Below, piece by piece: positions 1-10,585 of a stretch of DNA of 64,000 bases (the stretch's first letter is position 1; each line of letters starts with the position of its first letter). Origin of the DNA: Rehmannia glutinosa. Its lineage: Eukaryota > Streptophyta > Magnoliopsida > Lamiales > Orobanchaceae. The DNA is taken from NCBI GenBank assembly GCA_016081115.2, contig JABTTQ020000362.1, forward strand, positions 496,026-560,025. Direction: 5' to 3'. Both the position numbers and the translations under genes were made by a program. The notes beneath the pieces were generated by a model, which worked only from the letters and a program-made list of their open reading frames with translations, did not search any database and was not told the origin of the DNA.

Positions 1-51
1 ATGGAGATAATCTATTCACCCCCTCAGATTATCGTAGCCGCTGGACTTACA
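1..51 (+). repeat. 3' end of 5' LTR
   Basis: These bases match the last 52 bases of the downstream LTR with two small differences and end in ..ACTTACA, the expected CA terminus. The rest of the 5' LTR lies before the window. Confidence 0.85.
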
Positions 52-53
52 AG

Positions 54-66
54 TGGTATCAAAGCC
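54..66 (+). promoter_or_regulatory. Primer binding site (tRNA-Met type)
   Basis: TGGTATCAAAGCC lies two bases inside the 5' LTR end. It resembles the TGGTATCAGAGC site complementary to initiator tRNA-Met used by most plant copia elements. Confidence 0.8.
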
Positions 67-108
67 AAACTCTTTGGCAAGCTCGTTTCACATCGCGAGT
101 GAAGAGAA

Positions 109-1510
109 ATGATCAACGGCCTACGAACGAAGCTCATCTATCCGCACTCCACCACCAAGCCACCACTATTTGATTCCAAGAATTTTAATTTTTGGAAAGA
201 AAGAATGGAATGCTATCTACAAGGTTGCGGGTTCGACATTTGGAACACCGTCATTAATGGAGAATCCATTCCGACGAAAGATACACCATACACCTCAAAA
301 GGCTTCAAAAAGCTCAATGATGAAGAAAAGAAAATCATCTCCTTAAACGGTAAGGCTTTAAATATTTTGTATTGTTCATTTACTAATTTAGAATATGAAC
401 ATATTGTAGGAATAAAGTCGGCACATGAAATATGGAAAAAATTAGAAGCCATCTATGGAGTATTTGCAAATGAAAGGAGTCAAACAAAAGCATCTACTTC
501 TCAAGATCATACAAGCTCAAATCTAAGGAATAAGCCTCCTACAACTTCCAATTATGAAGAAGTTGAATATTGTTTTATGGGCATCAATGAAGAAAATGAG
601 GTATGTCTTAAGCCCTCTACTTCTTATGATATTGTTATTCAAAATGATTATAGTGATTTGCAAAATGATTTTGATGATCTTCAAGATGAATTCCAAAGCT
701 TGCTTGTTAAGTATAAAAATTTGAAAAAGGAATTCAATATTTTGAAAAATGATAAGGATAGTTTATTTACTTCCTATGAATCACTATCATGTGCTCACAC
801 CACCACTCTTGATAAGGTTAGAAATCTTGAAATAGAAAATAGTACTCTTGTTGAGAATATTGATTGCATGAAAAAGGATTTATTAAAATCCAACTCGAGT
901 ACCAATAAAATGTCCAATATTGTTGATATTCATAATTGTGATAAAGGACTTGATCATAAGCCTAAAGTTGTTAATCATTTGAAAAAGGATCAAGTCACTA
1001 TGCATATTGGTCATTATGCTCCTAGAATTACTACTTGTTTTTATTGTGGCAAAAAGGGTCATACGGCTAATTCTTGTCGGGCAAGAAATAGCTCTAAATA
1101 TTGTTGGAGACCTAAAAGTCTCAAAGCTAATCTTAAAGGATCCAAACACATGAGGGTACCACAAAACAATGTGCTATTAGGTACTCGGCAAAGCAAAAAT
1201 CGGAGAAAATTCATGCCACCAAGAAAACATCAAATGAACGTTTCATTTGATCAAAGAAGGAACTACTCTCAACAAAGCCAATTTCCAAGAAGAGCATATA
1301 ATCAAAAATGGGAAAAACAATCCTTGAAATGGCAAAGACATCATCAACAAGATGATTTTCAAAGAAGAAGAAACCATCAACCATGGGAAGGTAACAAACC
1401 TTGAAATGGAGTAATCAAGGAAGTCATCATCAACAAAGTGACTTCCAAATGGGAAGATATCATCATCAACAATGGGAAAGACACAACCCATGGAAACGGC
1501 GAAATTGGTA
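109..1510 (+). pseudogene. gag: Copia gag polyprotein, internally deleted
   Basis: The open frame 109-1404 codes for 431 residues. Residues about 16-50 (PPLFDSKNFNFWKERM...) match the DUF4219-type start of SIRE gags, followed by the first part of a UBN2 capsid domain. The UBN2 domain stops abruptly at about residue 122 (AIYGVFANERS), where the family normally continues for another hundred or so residues, so part of the capsid domain is deleted. Residues about 185-265 form an Asp/Leu/Lys-rich coiled-coil-like stretch. A CCHC zinc knuckle (CFYCGKKGHTANSC) lies at 1036-1077. The tail is rich in Gln, His and Arg and continues in another frame to about 1510. Gag would package element RNA in cytoplasmic particles; the missing capsid portion makes autonomous function unlikely. 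Confidence 0.8.
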
Positions 1511-2374
1511 AACCGTATCTCCCCATTTGTATATGCATTTTATTTCTTTTAATTATATGCATGTTTTTAATTGTGTCTTAATTGCAAAATGATTTTTCAA
1601 GTATTTATTTTTAAAATAGGTCTCTTATATATTTATGAGTTTCAATATTTTTAAAAGAGACCTTGCATGTTTTTCTAAAAACTCTTGAGCTTTTCATTAG
1701 ACTTATGTGGCTTATTATCTCTTATGAAATCTTATAGCATAAGCTCTTTTTGTTATCTCATATTATTTGCCTACACTTGAATTTTCTATGAAAATGTTGT
1801 CTAAGAATTGTGTAGGATACATATTTCATACTCATTGGCTATTACGTCATCAAGTTTCTTAAACCATCGAGGTATGCCTACTCGTATTTTTCTTTAAACT
1901 CGATATTATGCACATATCTTTCAAGATATTTCATTTTGACCCCTTAAGTGCCCCAAATTGAACTTGCAAATATTTTCTTTTAAAAGGCACTACGTGTTTA
2001 GTCTCGATTTTATCATTTATATGTTTTCCCAAAACCCATTTTTGTTGGATATAGTCCAAACTTATATTTTTGCAAAGTTTTAAAACTTTGGGGTAAAAAT
2101 CGTATTTTTGAAAAACGGGAGAAAGAAAAATCACCTGGGACGGTCATAGCAGGGCGACCGGTCGCCCTCGCACTCGACCGGTCGCACCCCACCTCGGCCG
2201 GTCGCCAGGGTTATTTTTCGCCTTATAACGCTCATTCTTCATTTAAATGTAAGAAGAAAATTCACCCAAACCCTTGTTCAGCATTTTTTCCCTTTTCTTC
2301 ATAATCTTCAACTCTTCGTCATTTTTCACGATTCTTGTTGCTAATCTTCTCTTTCTCACAAGAATCTTACATAT
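1511..2374 (+). other. Gag-ORF2 spacer with a GACCGG cluster
   Basis: AT-rich spacer with no protease, integrase or RT coding block in any frame I read. At 2150-2207 it carries GACCGGTCG/GGCCGGTCG motifs in three copies, the same motif that clusters upstream of the TATA box in the 3' LTR. TTATAA at 2223 and a pyrimidine-rich stretch lead to the ATG of the next frame at 2375, so this could be an internal promoter. That function is inference. Confidence 0.5.
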
Positions 2375-3712
2375 ATGGCTCCTCCAAAGAATTCCACGGT
2401 CGAAATCCCATCTCCAAGCGTAGAAGGGGCGGAGAGGGTTGATCAAGAAATCGGCAAGAGGAAGCCGAACAAAGGGATATTCGAGCCGCTCAAAGAAACG
2501 TGGCTCAAGAAGGTGATGATGTTCAAAATCCCATTCTCTCTGCCCAAATTACCGAGCTACGCTGAACGATTTCACTCCAAAATTGTCGTTGGGCTTAAAG
2601 GTAAAAAATCCTTTGTTACTCAAGCCCCTAATTCCCACAATGTTCTTAATTTCATTCATAAATATGCGGAATGGTATTACGAGGACTCGGGAATGGGAGG
2701 AAAGTCGATTGCTCGGACTAAAATGTGTCGTTTTTAGTTCATTTACGAATGAGTATCCTACGATTAGAGGATTTTTTTGAGGAGCAAGGTTGGATGTATT
2801 TATGGGAACATGCTTATGTGTTGTATGATGATGATATTATCCAACTCTTTTATGCCAATATGTGGGTCGAATATGATAATGATAGAAAGCCGATTGCCGT
2901 TAATTCGCTTATAAAGGGTCGTCATTTTAGATGGACTCCCAATGATATTTGCCGCTTTTACATGTTAGAGAAGGTGGTTGGGATTATTTCTCTTGTGGGA
3001 CTTGGAATGATGAAATGTTGGGGGTGTCGATGAAAGAAGTCAAGACGTATTTGGGAGTATGGCCTAAGTATTCTTTGTTGGCAATGACACTTGAGCATCG
3101 CATTTTATCGGTCATTGTTGCATATTGCATTTGTGGTAAGTCGGGAAAGATGCCTAAGCAATATGGATTACTTTTTGACTTATAAGATTGCTAGGAGAGG
3201 AACCACTTAACTTTGGTGCCATACTTATTCAATGTCTTATCGAGTCCATTACTCAAGGTAATAAGAAGTTGGTCATGGGAAATTGGATTTGTAAACTTCT
3301 TATTCAATCGACTTCCTTCGCTTCGGAGTTTAACTCGGAAGTTTTTCAAAATGACTTCGACATTGATAATATCACCCAAATAGTCACGATGCGCAAGAAT
3401 ATGGACATCCGACCTACCAAAATGGCTAGAGGCAGAGGTCAAGAGTCCCCCGATCCTAATGACATCTTTGATGACGCCGGGGCCGCAAGATTGGTGGAAG
3501 AAGGCGAACCGAGCAATCCGGAGGGTAATACCTAGGTGCTCAACCGCCAGAGGTATACTCAAGCCGAATTTGATGAGATGAGGGCTTTTCATGAGACGAG
3601 GTATGAGGCTTTGGAGCAAAAGACCTCTAAAATGCAAAAGTCTATCGGCAAGTTAAAGAAATTCATCAAGGACTTTATTCCCGGATCTTGCTTCTCCTCG
3701 GATGAGGAATGA
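2375..3712 (+). pseudogene. ORF2, putative plant transposon protein domain
   Basis: A reading frame starting MAPPKNSTVEIPS at 2375 continues through four overlapping open stretches (2375-2737, 2725-3033, 2949-3185, 3188-3535) and ends with a charged coiled-coil tail and stop at 3710-3712. Blocks such as LFYANMWVEY and the following GRHFRWTPNDICRFYML look like the 'putative plant transposon protein' domain (PF20167 type) found in many plant retroelements and annotated proteins. The function of this domain is not known to me. At least three frame shifts break it. It sits in sense after gag, where pol is expected, with its own candidate upstream region. The family assignment is from remembered motif style and needs an HMM check. 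Confidence 0.55.
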
Positions 3713-4883
3713 TGTTACCCCACCCCTTTACTTTCTAGCATTTTCATTAATGATGTTTTGTATTTTGATGAATTTTTGTAAAACTCATTTGTACTAATGA
3801 TATTTGCTTGTTTTTTTCTTAAAAGGGTTAATATTGCAAGTTGATAATGACTTGTGAATAATCATGACTTTGATGGAGTATTTGATGGTAAAAATACTCT
3901 AAAGCATTGTTTGATAATTGGTATGAAGTACTTGATGGTAAAAGTGCTTCTTTTATTGCTTTGTTATGCTTAGTTGAATATGTTGGGACATTTGATACAT
4001 GTATTGTTGAAAGCATGACTTATTACTTGATGGTTGCTCTAATTTTTGGCATTTGTAATGCCTTGATCTTTCTTAGCTTATCTCAATTGGGTTGAACCCT
4101 TGAGAATCTACTTTGAGCTTCTTAATTGATGAACAAATTATTGCATATGGTGCATGTGATTTTTCGAGCTTTGAAATGAGGTTGATTGATGATATGCAAA
4201 TTTTTGGCTTGAACCATTTACAAAGGTTATATACAACCTCTTCTATTTTTTACGCACACAAGGTGTTTGTTAAAATGTCGCAATAAAACTTTCAACTTCT
4301 ACATGATTCTCTTGCTTCAAAATGTCTTAAAATCTTTTTGAAATCTTGTTCTTAGCATACTAATGAGCTTATGAATCTTTTATGTTTCAATTCTCTCACT
4401 TTTCTTGGATGATTATGCTTTAAATTGCTCAAACGGTTTTTACCGTCCATTTGGCATGTTTTGATATTATCGTATGGTGCTTTCACCATCCTAACATTCT
4501 TTTTGATGATTCCAAAGGGGGAGAAAAACAGGATATTGGCTCATTAGCTCAAAGAAGCTAATAAAAGCTTATCATAAAAGCTATAAGCTATGACTCATAA
4601 AAGCCATAAGTTGTGATTTGTTCTTAAGTCCAATTGTTGCTTGATGGACTTATATTGTTTTTTGTGAGGGGAGCTTATAAGCTCTTGAACAAATTGTAAA
4701 AGCTAAAGCTTTTAGCTTATGGATTATTGCTCTTACATTATTCTTGAGGTGCTTGTGGATAGGGGAGCTTGTGCTTATTTTTGAAATTTTGGTTGCTTCC
4801 AAACGGTCAAATGTTTTTACCGGAAAATCATTTCTAAAATTGCTCTCTTAGTTTGTGTAAAAATTGTTTTGGTTTGTAATCAT
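3713..4883 (+). other. 3' untranslated region of the copia element
   Basis: No coding block recognised. The stretch has repeated AGCTTATAAAAGC-like short inverted motifs around 4540-4740 and a first polypurine run (AAAGGGGGAGAAAAA) at 4516-4530, some 370 bases before the functional-looking tract next to the LTR. Multiple purine tracts in the 3' UTR are usual in SIRE-type elements. Confidence 0.5.
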
Positions 4884-4897
4884 CAAAAAGGGGAGAT
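4884..4897 (+). promoter_or_regulatory. Polypurine tract
   Basis: CAAAAAGGGGAGAT lies immediately before the TGTTTGATAC start of the 3' LTR, where plus-strand DNA synthesis is primed. Confidence 0.8.
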
Positions 4898-5204
4898 TGT
4901 TTGATACATGTTTTTATCTTAATTTTGATGATTTTATTTTATCACCAAAACAATGTTTTTAAAGGTTGTCCAAATACTCCTAAATGATTTAAAATGATTT
5001 TAATATTTTTAGGAGTATTTTCTCAAAGTTTATTTTCGTCTATATTGGACAACGCTTTTAATGATTTTACGTTATGGGTTTTCACTCTCAAACGATGTTT
5101 CTAAATGTTGTCCTAATACTTCCGATCGGTTTAAAATGTTTTTACTAAATTTTCAAGTATTTCTTGAGTTTTATTTTCGACAAAAATTGGACAATATTTC
5201 TGCC

Positions 5205-5520
5205 TCTGTGGTCGACCGGTCGCCCTATAGGGCAACCCGACTGAAGATGTTTTTAGAAAAGAAAAATGAGACGGAAGGAAAAACAAGCAGGTCGACCGGC
5301 CGCTCGGGCCGATCGATCGGGTCGACCGGTCGCCGCTCAAATGGCCGACCGGTACCTGCAAGTTTCTTTTTTGAAACAGACTCAAACCCTTCGTTTTTTT
5401 GTTTAGGGGGACCGGTTGAAACAGGGGTCGACCGGTCGAAGCCTACGTCGACCGGTCGCCCTGTTGTAATTTTCAAAGTGTTCTCTTTTTCTCTTATCTC
5501 TGTGCGACCGGTCGCCCTAT
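5205..5520 (+). repeat. GACCGGTCG palindrome cluster in U3
   Basis: GACCGG occurs eight times in about 310 bp, mostly as the palindrome CGACCGGTCG, ending about 150 bp before the TATA box. The spacing is irregular, so it is a motif cluster and not a simple satellite. It could be an upstream promoter array; function is inferred only. Confidence 0.6.
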
Positions 5521-5671
5521 GTATTGACAAAGAAAATATGACCGTTTGACAACAGACAAACTTTCCTTAAAATGTGGGATTGATTTCTAGCCTATATTCT
5601 TGATCTTAATTGTATTTTTTTCAGTAGTTTTTCAATCCCCAAGAGGAGCCTATGCTTGATCAATCATCTCC

Positions 5672-5679
5672 TATAAATA
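5672..5679 (+). promoter_or_regulatory. LTR TATA box
   Basis: TATAAATA in the context CTCCTATAAATAGAGGAAG, 774 bp into the LTR. It has the expected sequence and GC-richer surroundings of a plant core promoter; transcription would start about 30 bp downstream, near 5705. Confidence 0.75.
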
Positions 5680-5917
5680 GAGGAAGTTTTGGAGCAACCA
5701 ATACAACAATTGAGATACAACACAACAAGATACACTTCAAGCAAACACTTGGTCTTTCATAGTCATTATTCTTGTTGTAAAATTGCCTAGCTTATCACTT
5801 TCACATCTTTGAGGTCTAGGCTATTATTGATTACACTTTGCACTCAAATTGTATTATTCATTATTGAGTTGTAATCTTGATTTTTGGTTATCATTCAAAC
5901 ACAAGATATCCTTGTGA

Positions 5918-6137
5918 GTGTTCTGTGGTAAGAGCACACTTGGATGATTTAGGTGATAGGTACAAGAAGATTATGGTAATCTTCTTATTTGAGGTGTTGA
6001 AGAATTCGGTATTCTTCAAGGTTGAAGATTGTGGTAATCTTCACAAGGTGTGCCGTTGAAGGAAGATTGTGGTAATCTTCAAAGGGAGATTGTGGTAATC
6101 TTCAAAGGTGGTGTTGAAGAAGAGTGTGGTGCTCTTC
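5918..6137 (+). repeat. Array of covarying hairpins in LTR R/U5
   Basis: Seven short inverted repeats follow one another: 5918-5937, 5967-5985, about 5999-6017, 6024-6042, 6062-6080, about 6086-6103 and 6119-6137. The typical form is GAAGAT-tgtggta-ATCTTC. The last has GAAGAG-tgtggtg-CTCTTC and the third GAAGAAT-tcggt-ATTCTTC, so both arms change together. Most loops keep GTGGT. The array lies downstream of the TATA box, so it would be in the RNA leader. Confidence 0.7.
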
Positions 6138-6979
6138 AAGGTGTTGTAAGTTGAATTTGTATTAATTTTGGTAATTAATAAAATTCCTTTTCTTTTCAAA
6201 TCCATCCCTGGATATCTTGGGGTGGTAGAGGATTAGGCCCTAGGTGGGTTGAACCTCTTTAAATCGACGCGTGTGTTGTTTACATTCCGCACCTTCATTA
6301 TTTTGGTTGAGCATTCGATTGTTAAAAGAGGGCGAATTGAAAAGATGGAGATAATCTATTCACCCCCTCTAGATTATCGTAGCCGCTTGACTTACACTTG
6401 GATGTGGCAAGAAGGCTCAAGTAGTGTTGGTTAAAAGATGGTGCCCATTGGATGATAGCGTTGGTGAAGGCTATGACGGTTTAGAGGATTTTAATGATGG
6501 TCCGAGTGAGTGACTTTCAAAGGTTTTGTTTCTCAAGCGGTAAGATTTTTTTTATCTCGCTTTTGCAATGATTATGAAATATTATTGTAATTTTTTAACT
6601 TATTTTTGTTTTAGGCCGAAACCTTACTCGGAAGAGAATGACAAGATTGATCCTCGTTAAAGCTTGGCGTATGCGAGGTCAAGCAAAAATCATGGTTTCA
6701 TAGCATGTACTATATCGACGAGTACCGTCTTCTTGAAAGAAGTTATTATTTTTAAGTTGTTGTTTTCGTATTTTTGTTGGTGTTCTTACTCTTTGTTTTG
6801 GTCCATTTTTAGCATATGGACGTGTTCTTCTATTACATACGGAAGAAGTATATGTATGGGCATTGTCTTTGAGATTTATTACTTTGCACTGATCTTTGAT
6901 AGATCCATACAGAGTATCCACAAATGGTTCACCCTTGTCACAAGCTGAGAAGAAGAAAAATTTCGACACTTCCATGATT

Positions 6980-7579
6980 AACTTGAATACTTCGTGGTTG
7001 ACTATATTATGGGTTTTGAGATATGTGGAAAACCGTGGTCCGAGGTTGATCGTGTCTTGTTTCCGATTGATCGCGACGACATGGAACATTGGATCCTCGG
7101 GAGGTTGAGCATTCAAGAGAGACTTATTTATCTGTACAATTCCCCGTGGACTCCGGACTGCGTTAAAATAGCTAGAAAGCTATCGAAGCCTACAACGTGT
7201 TGTTGCCCCATTTTCTTTCAATGGTAGCATTCTACGAAGAGTGCCAGGACATTGCTCTTGGTTCCGCCCCTACTCGCGACATTAACTCTCCAATGAAGGT
7301 TGTGGTTGTTAGGGATATTCTTGTCCAAATGAAAAGTAATATTCTTGTCTATGTCCTATTTTATTTCTGTTTTATTTTTTGTTTGTTTGTATATTATGTT
7401 TTTAACCGTCGCCCCCATTCCCCCTTTTTTGTTAGCGATTCATGAGTATTCGTATCTTGCTATGCAGAGTATTTCATCTTTGGAAAGCAAATGGTGGAGG
7501 AAGACTTCGACATTGAAAGAGAACGGATGAGGTATACTCATCCGCTATACAATCACGCAAGGCTTAAGCAAAGATAATG
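6980..7579 (+). pseudogene. Ulp1-like cysteine protease relic (C48) of a MULE
   Basis: The block from about 6994 reads VDYIMGFEICGKPWSEVDRV and then FPIDRDDMEHWILGRLSIQE, which fits the Ulp1/SENP catalytic domain; the HW pair marks the usual catalytic His. After one frame change, MVAFYEECQDIALGSAPT and VVVVRDILVQ follow (7207-7340). The C-terminal block YAEYFIFGKQMVEEDFDIER runs from 7459 and ends at TAA 7577-7579. The expected DCG motif holding the catalytic Cys is not present near 7340-7370, so the enzyme looks dead. Family members cleave SUMO-type conjugates; in MULEs their role is not settled. Earlier exons may lie at 6400-6660. Confidence 0.6.
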
Positions 7580-8429
7580 GATATAAAGACGATGTGATAT
7601 TGAAATCATACCCCACTCCCTAATAAAGCGAGGACATTGTTGTTGAAGAAGAATTCTTAATGATATTTCGTTATGGCCACATAGTACAATTATTTTGTTA
7701 CCCGTCAATATTTCTAGTTAGTTTCTTTAGTATTTTTGAAGTATCTATGTGACAGAATCGAATGACTATGATGTTTTGTGGAACAGTTTGTATGATTTTG
7801 TTATTGGCATTCATGGGTGTTTGCAAGGTTTTAGTTTTCTAGTTTTTGTATGCTTGTTTTTTGTGTTTTACAGATTTGCAAAGAATGCAAAGATCTCGAA
7901 AACAAATAAGAAACATATAAGAAACCAAAAAAGCAACATGAATGAGTTTTTATTGAAACAATTATGTTGTGTTCCATTGTATTAATTTGTCTAGCTTGAC
8001 ATGTATGTAAGCAAATGGAATATGTCACCATCGTGTCCATGTAGCCGCCACACCTTCCGATTTATTTTTGAAGATTTTCTCCCAAACCGCCTTGTGTCTT
8101 TTTTTTTGACTGGCCCAGATTGGGCCTTGCCTTCCGGTGGAAGGGTCCACATTGTTTCAATTTTAGGTGTCGGGATCCGATTATCTTCATGTGGGATTGG
8201 ATACACTATTTCCGAATAAGTGGCTTCCATTATTTCCTTCATGTAGTATGCCGAGCAAGATGCACGAATCTTCATTCAATTCTTTTAGCATCAAGTTATA
8301 GCATGTGGACAAGGAATTTCATCCATTTGGAACTCCGTTGCATGTGCATGTCTTTTTCTCAAGGCCCACAACAAATATTTTATCCGATTTTGTGACTTTA
8401 AAGAGAAAATTATTTGATCTTTTCACCTG

Positions 8430-8468
8430 GAAACAAAAATGAAACATGTGAGAAACAATTTTGAAACA
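8430..8468. repeat. GAAACA array, exact 11-bp period
   Basis: GAAACA starts at 8430, 8441, 8452 and 8463, exactly 11 bp apart, with unrelated 5-base spacers. On the transposase strand it reads TGTTTC and lies just before the inferred 3' splice site (TTTCCAG|GTG). Confidence 0.75.
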
Positions 8469-9019
8469 AGTGGCCTGCTTGCATTTGTAGTAAATTACCC
8501 TTAAATTTAGAGAAATTGTGTAGTTTTTTCCCATGTACTCTTTAGCTATTTTTGTCATTCTTATAAATGTTGATCTTGCTTCGTTTCGATGCCTGGATGT
8601 CCAATCTTGAACTAACGATCTAACGTCGAGCAATGTTGTCACGGGTAGGTGTCTCCCGCTGATTCTTGCCGCATTGAACGACTCGCAATGTTGGATGTCA
8701 TGTGAAAGACCTTTTGTTGCGATAGTGTAGTCGTGTCCATTTCTCGTATCCGATGGCGGACAAGTAAAGTATGATTTTGGTGTTAACTCGTCCCAAAGGT
8801 GACATTTATTTTTCAAATTGGCCCTTCGTGGTAGGCTTTTCTTGTTGATATTAATGATTCTCTTATTTCGTTGTTTTTCTTTTTGAAGTTTGCCTTCAAA
8901 TTATTTAGGAGGATACATGCACAATCCATGGGATACTTCAGATACACCTAGTCATTAAAATAATATTTTTTTCTTTTTCGTAATGTTTGTGATCGAAAAT
9001 AGTTTTGAAATCTCTATGT

Positions 9020-9057
9020 GAAACATTAAAGAACATATTTGAAACATCTATGAAACA
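9020..9057. repeat. GAAACA array, 11-bp period, in a transposase intron
   Basis: GAAACA starts at 9020, 9041 and 9052, with a one-base-short GAACA at 9031. The array lies within the inferred minus-strand intron 9086-8948. Confidence 0.7.
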
Positions 9058-10451
9058 TAGCTTCAGAAATATTTTATAATTTGTACCTCATTTATTGTTG
9101 TGTCTATCTGCCGATATGCATGTCTCGAGACTATGCACATGTTTTCCCGAGACCAAAAGCTTGTCCGAACTTTGTGAAAAACCATACCCTAGATCTATCA
9201 TTTTCGTAATCCACTATTGCAAAAGGCAATGGGAAAATGCTCCCATTCACTTCCTCGTGCATGCACGGCACGACAAAGTCCCCCCCGTAACTTGTTTTTA
9301 AATGTACCATCCACAACAAACCGCCTGCCTACGGTGTATCCATCCATTTATTGATGCATTGATAGCCATGAACAAGAATAAGAATGTGTTATCGCTTTTC
9401 TTACTAATTCAAGAATCGATCCCGGATTTATTTTCTCCAACATGTAAAGATAAGCTTGTAGTTTCGATAAGATTCATCCGGCCTCCTCCTTATTATTTTG
9501 AGTACTTTTTCTTTTGATCTCCAAGCTTTTCTATAGTCGAGACTTATTTCATGCTCATCCTTCATGTCTCTTATTATATCCTTTGTGTACCTTTGTTTTG
9601 ATATTGTTTAGGTACTTTGATTTGATAATGTGTCCAACCATTTTTCCGTAGCTTGTCTACCGTCATTCATTCTCTTATTGAGCGGACAAGTATGGTTGTT
9701 TGCCGTATTTTCTTACTATGAACTTTGTTTTCCTTGTTCTTGATGATGCTTTCAAATGCCAATTGCAATTTTCATCCAGGCACTTTATGTGGTATTGCTT
9801 GTTACGGGATTTATTGACCTTATATCGAAGTGATTTTTAATGCAAAAGAGCTGATGTGTTTTGATCGATTCGTCCTTGTTGTTGTAAACATTCCCTATTT
9901 GGATTTGTTCTTCACAATTAATAGATTCCTGGACTTGCATTGTTTCTTGACCACATTCTTTTTGATTAGGTTTGCATAGTCGATGCAATCGATTAGATTT
10001 TGTCCCATATTTTCCATTGTTGAGCTCTTTTCTCATATGCTACTGGTTCCCTCCATTGCATTTTGATATGTTGTTTCTTGCAAGCTTTCTCTTTCGATTT
10101 CAACAAAGAGTAGTTGGTTTTTTCGAATTAACTATTAAGTCTATGCAAAGAGGAAACTTCATTCAACCTTCTTCTTTGCTTTTTACTTCCAAATAGAACT
10201 TCGTGTTGAAGTCATTTTCAATCTTTAATGTGGCATGGATTCTCTCAATTTGTACTTAATCAGATTATTTCCTCATATGTCCGACATGTAATTGTTATTC
10301 TAAAATTTCATGCAGGTCTTTGAAAGTGCAATCCATTGGAATCGAGCCGTGCTATCTCGAAGTTGATATAATCGGTGTTCTCCGCCCATTCTCCTTGTGG
10401 TATACTATCGCCGGTACTTTATCCATGGTATCGTATAATTTTATCCTTTTC

Positions 10452-10585
10452 GAAACATGAATGAAACATAGTTGAAACAAAGATGAAACAATCCCCTCGC
10501 ACACGGGGGAAGCAATGTGCTTCCCATGCGTAATATATACACTTTTGAAACAACAATGAAACATCAATGAAACAACTTTGAAACA
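10452..10585. repeat. Paired GAAACA arrays around an inverted repeat
   Basis: GAAACA starts at 10452, 10463, 10474 and 10485, then again at 10547, 10558, 10569 and 10580, each set exactly 11 bp apart. Between them lies a short inverted repeat (GGGAAGCA..TGCTTCCC near 10508-10525). Confidence 0.75.

Larger units (their letters stand above)
1..6396 (+). mobile_element. SIRE-like Ty1/copia retrotransposon lacking pol
   Basis: The end of a 5' LTR (1-51) is followed by a Met-tRNA-type primer binding site, a gag reading frame, a second sense reading frame, a polypurine tract and a complete 3' LTR. Positions 1-51 match 6345-6396 almost exactly, which proves the LTR pair. No integrase, RT or RNase H block is visible between gag and the 3' LTR. 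The long LTR, DUF4219-type gag start and CCHC knuckle fit the SIRE/Maximus branch of copia. Without pol it would depend on a relative for mobility. The 5' border lies outside the window, so the target duplication cannot be checked; the five bases after the element are CTTGG. It inserted next to the Mutator-like remnant on its right. Confidence 0.85.
4898..6396 (+). repeat. 3' LTR of the SIRE-like copia element, 1499 bp
   Basis: It begins TGTTTGATAC and ends ..GACTTACA, so it has the TG..CA termini, and it directly follows the polypurine tract. The distal 52 bases match the window start. Inside are a GACCGG cluster (5205-5520), a TATA box (5672) and a hairpin array (5918-6137), which place U3, the start of R and the R/U5 leader. 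Confidence 0.85.
7985..10040 (-). pseudogene. MuDR-type MULE transposase relic
   Basis: Read on the minus strand, blocks appear in the order expected for MULE transposases: an N-terminal region (10036-9785, Cys/Lys-rich), a helical stretch with DYRKAWRSKEKVL and LQAYLYMLEKINPGS (about 9560-9410), the DDE core (NGSIFPLPFAIVDYENDRSR and WFFTKF, 9240-9160), CMYHLLNNLK (about 8900), ESFNAARISGRHLPVTTLLD (8680-8620), and a SWIM zinc finger (CTC..PCPHA, 8350-8300) followed by CSAYYMKEIMEATYSEIVYP (8250-8190). Frame changes and stops are frequent. Two GT..AG introns are inferred at 9086-8948 and about 8503-8432; both contain the 11-bp periodic TGTTTC array. The enzyme would cut and rejoin element ends in the nucleus. 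Confidence 0.75.

Noticed and set aside
883..1491. Minus-strand frames over gag
   Set aside because: They are complements of the gag coding sequence.
5061..5549. 162-codon frame with RSTGRSGRS repeats
   Set aside because: It reads through the GACCGG cluster of the LTR U3; the repeat is explained by the DNA motif.
6679..7116. 145-codon minus-strand frame
   Set aside because: It is antisense to the Ulp1 relic, which has recognisable family blocks, while this frame has none.
8430..10585. CRISPR-like array
   Set aside because: The repeat is only 6 bp with 5-bp spacers in a plant transposon; there is no cas gene and no palindromic repeat.
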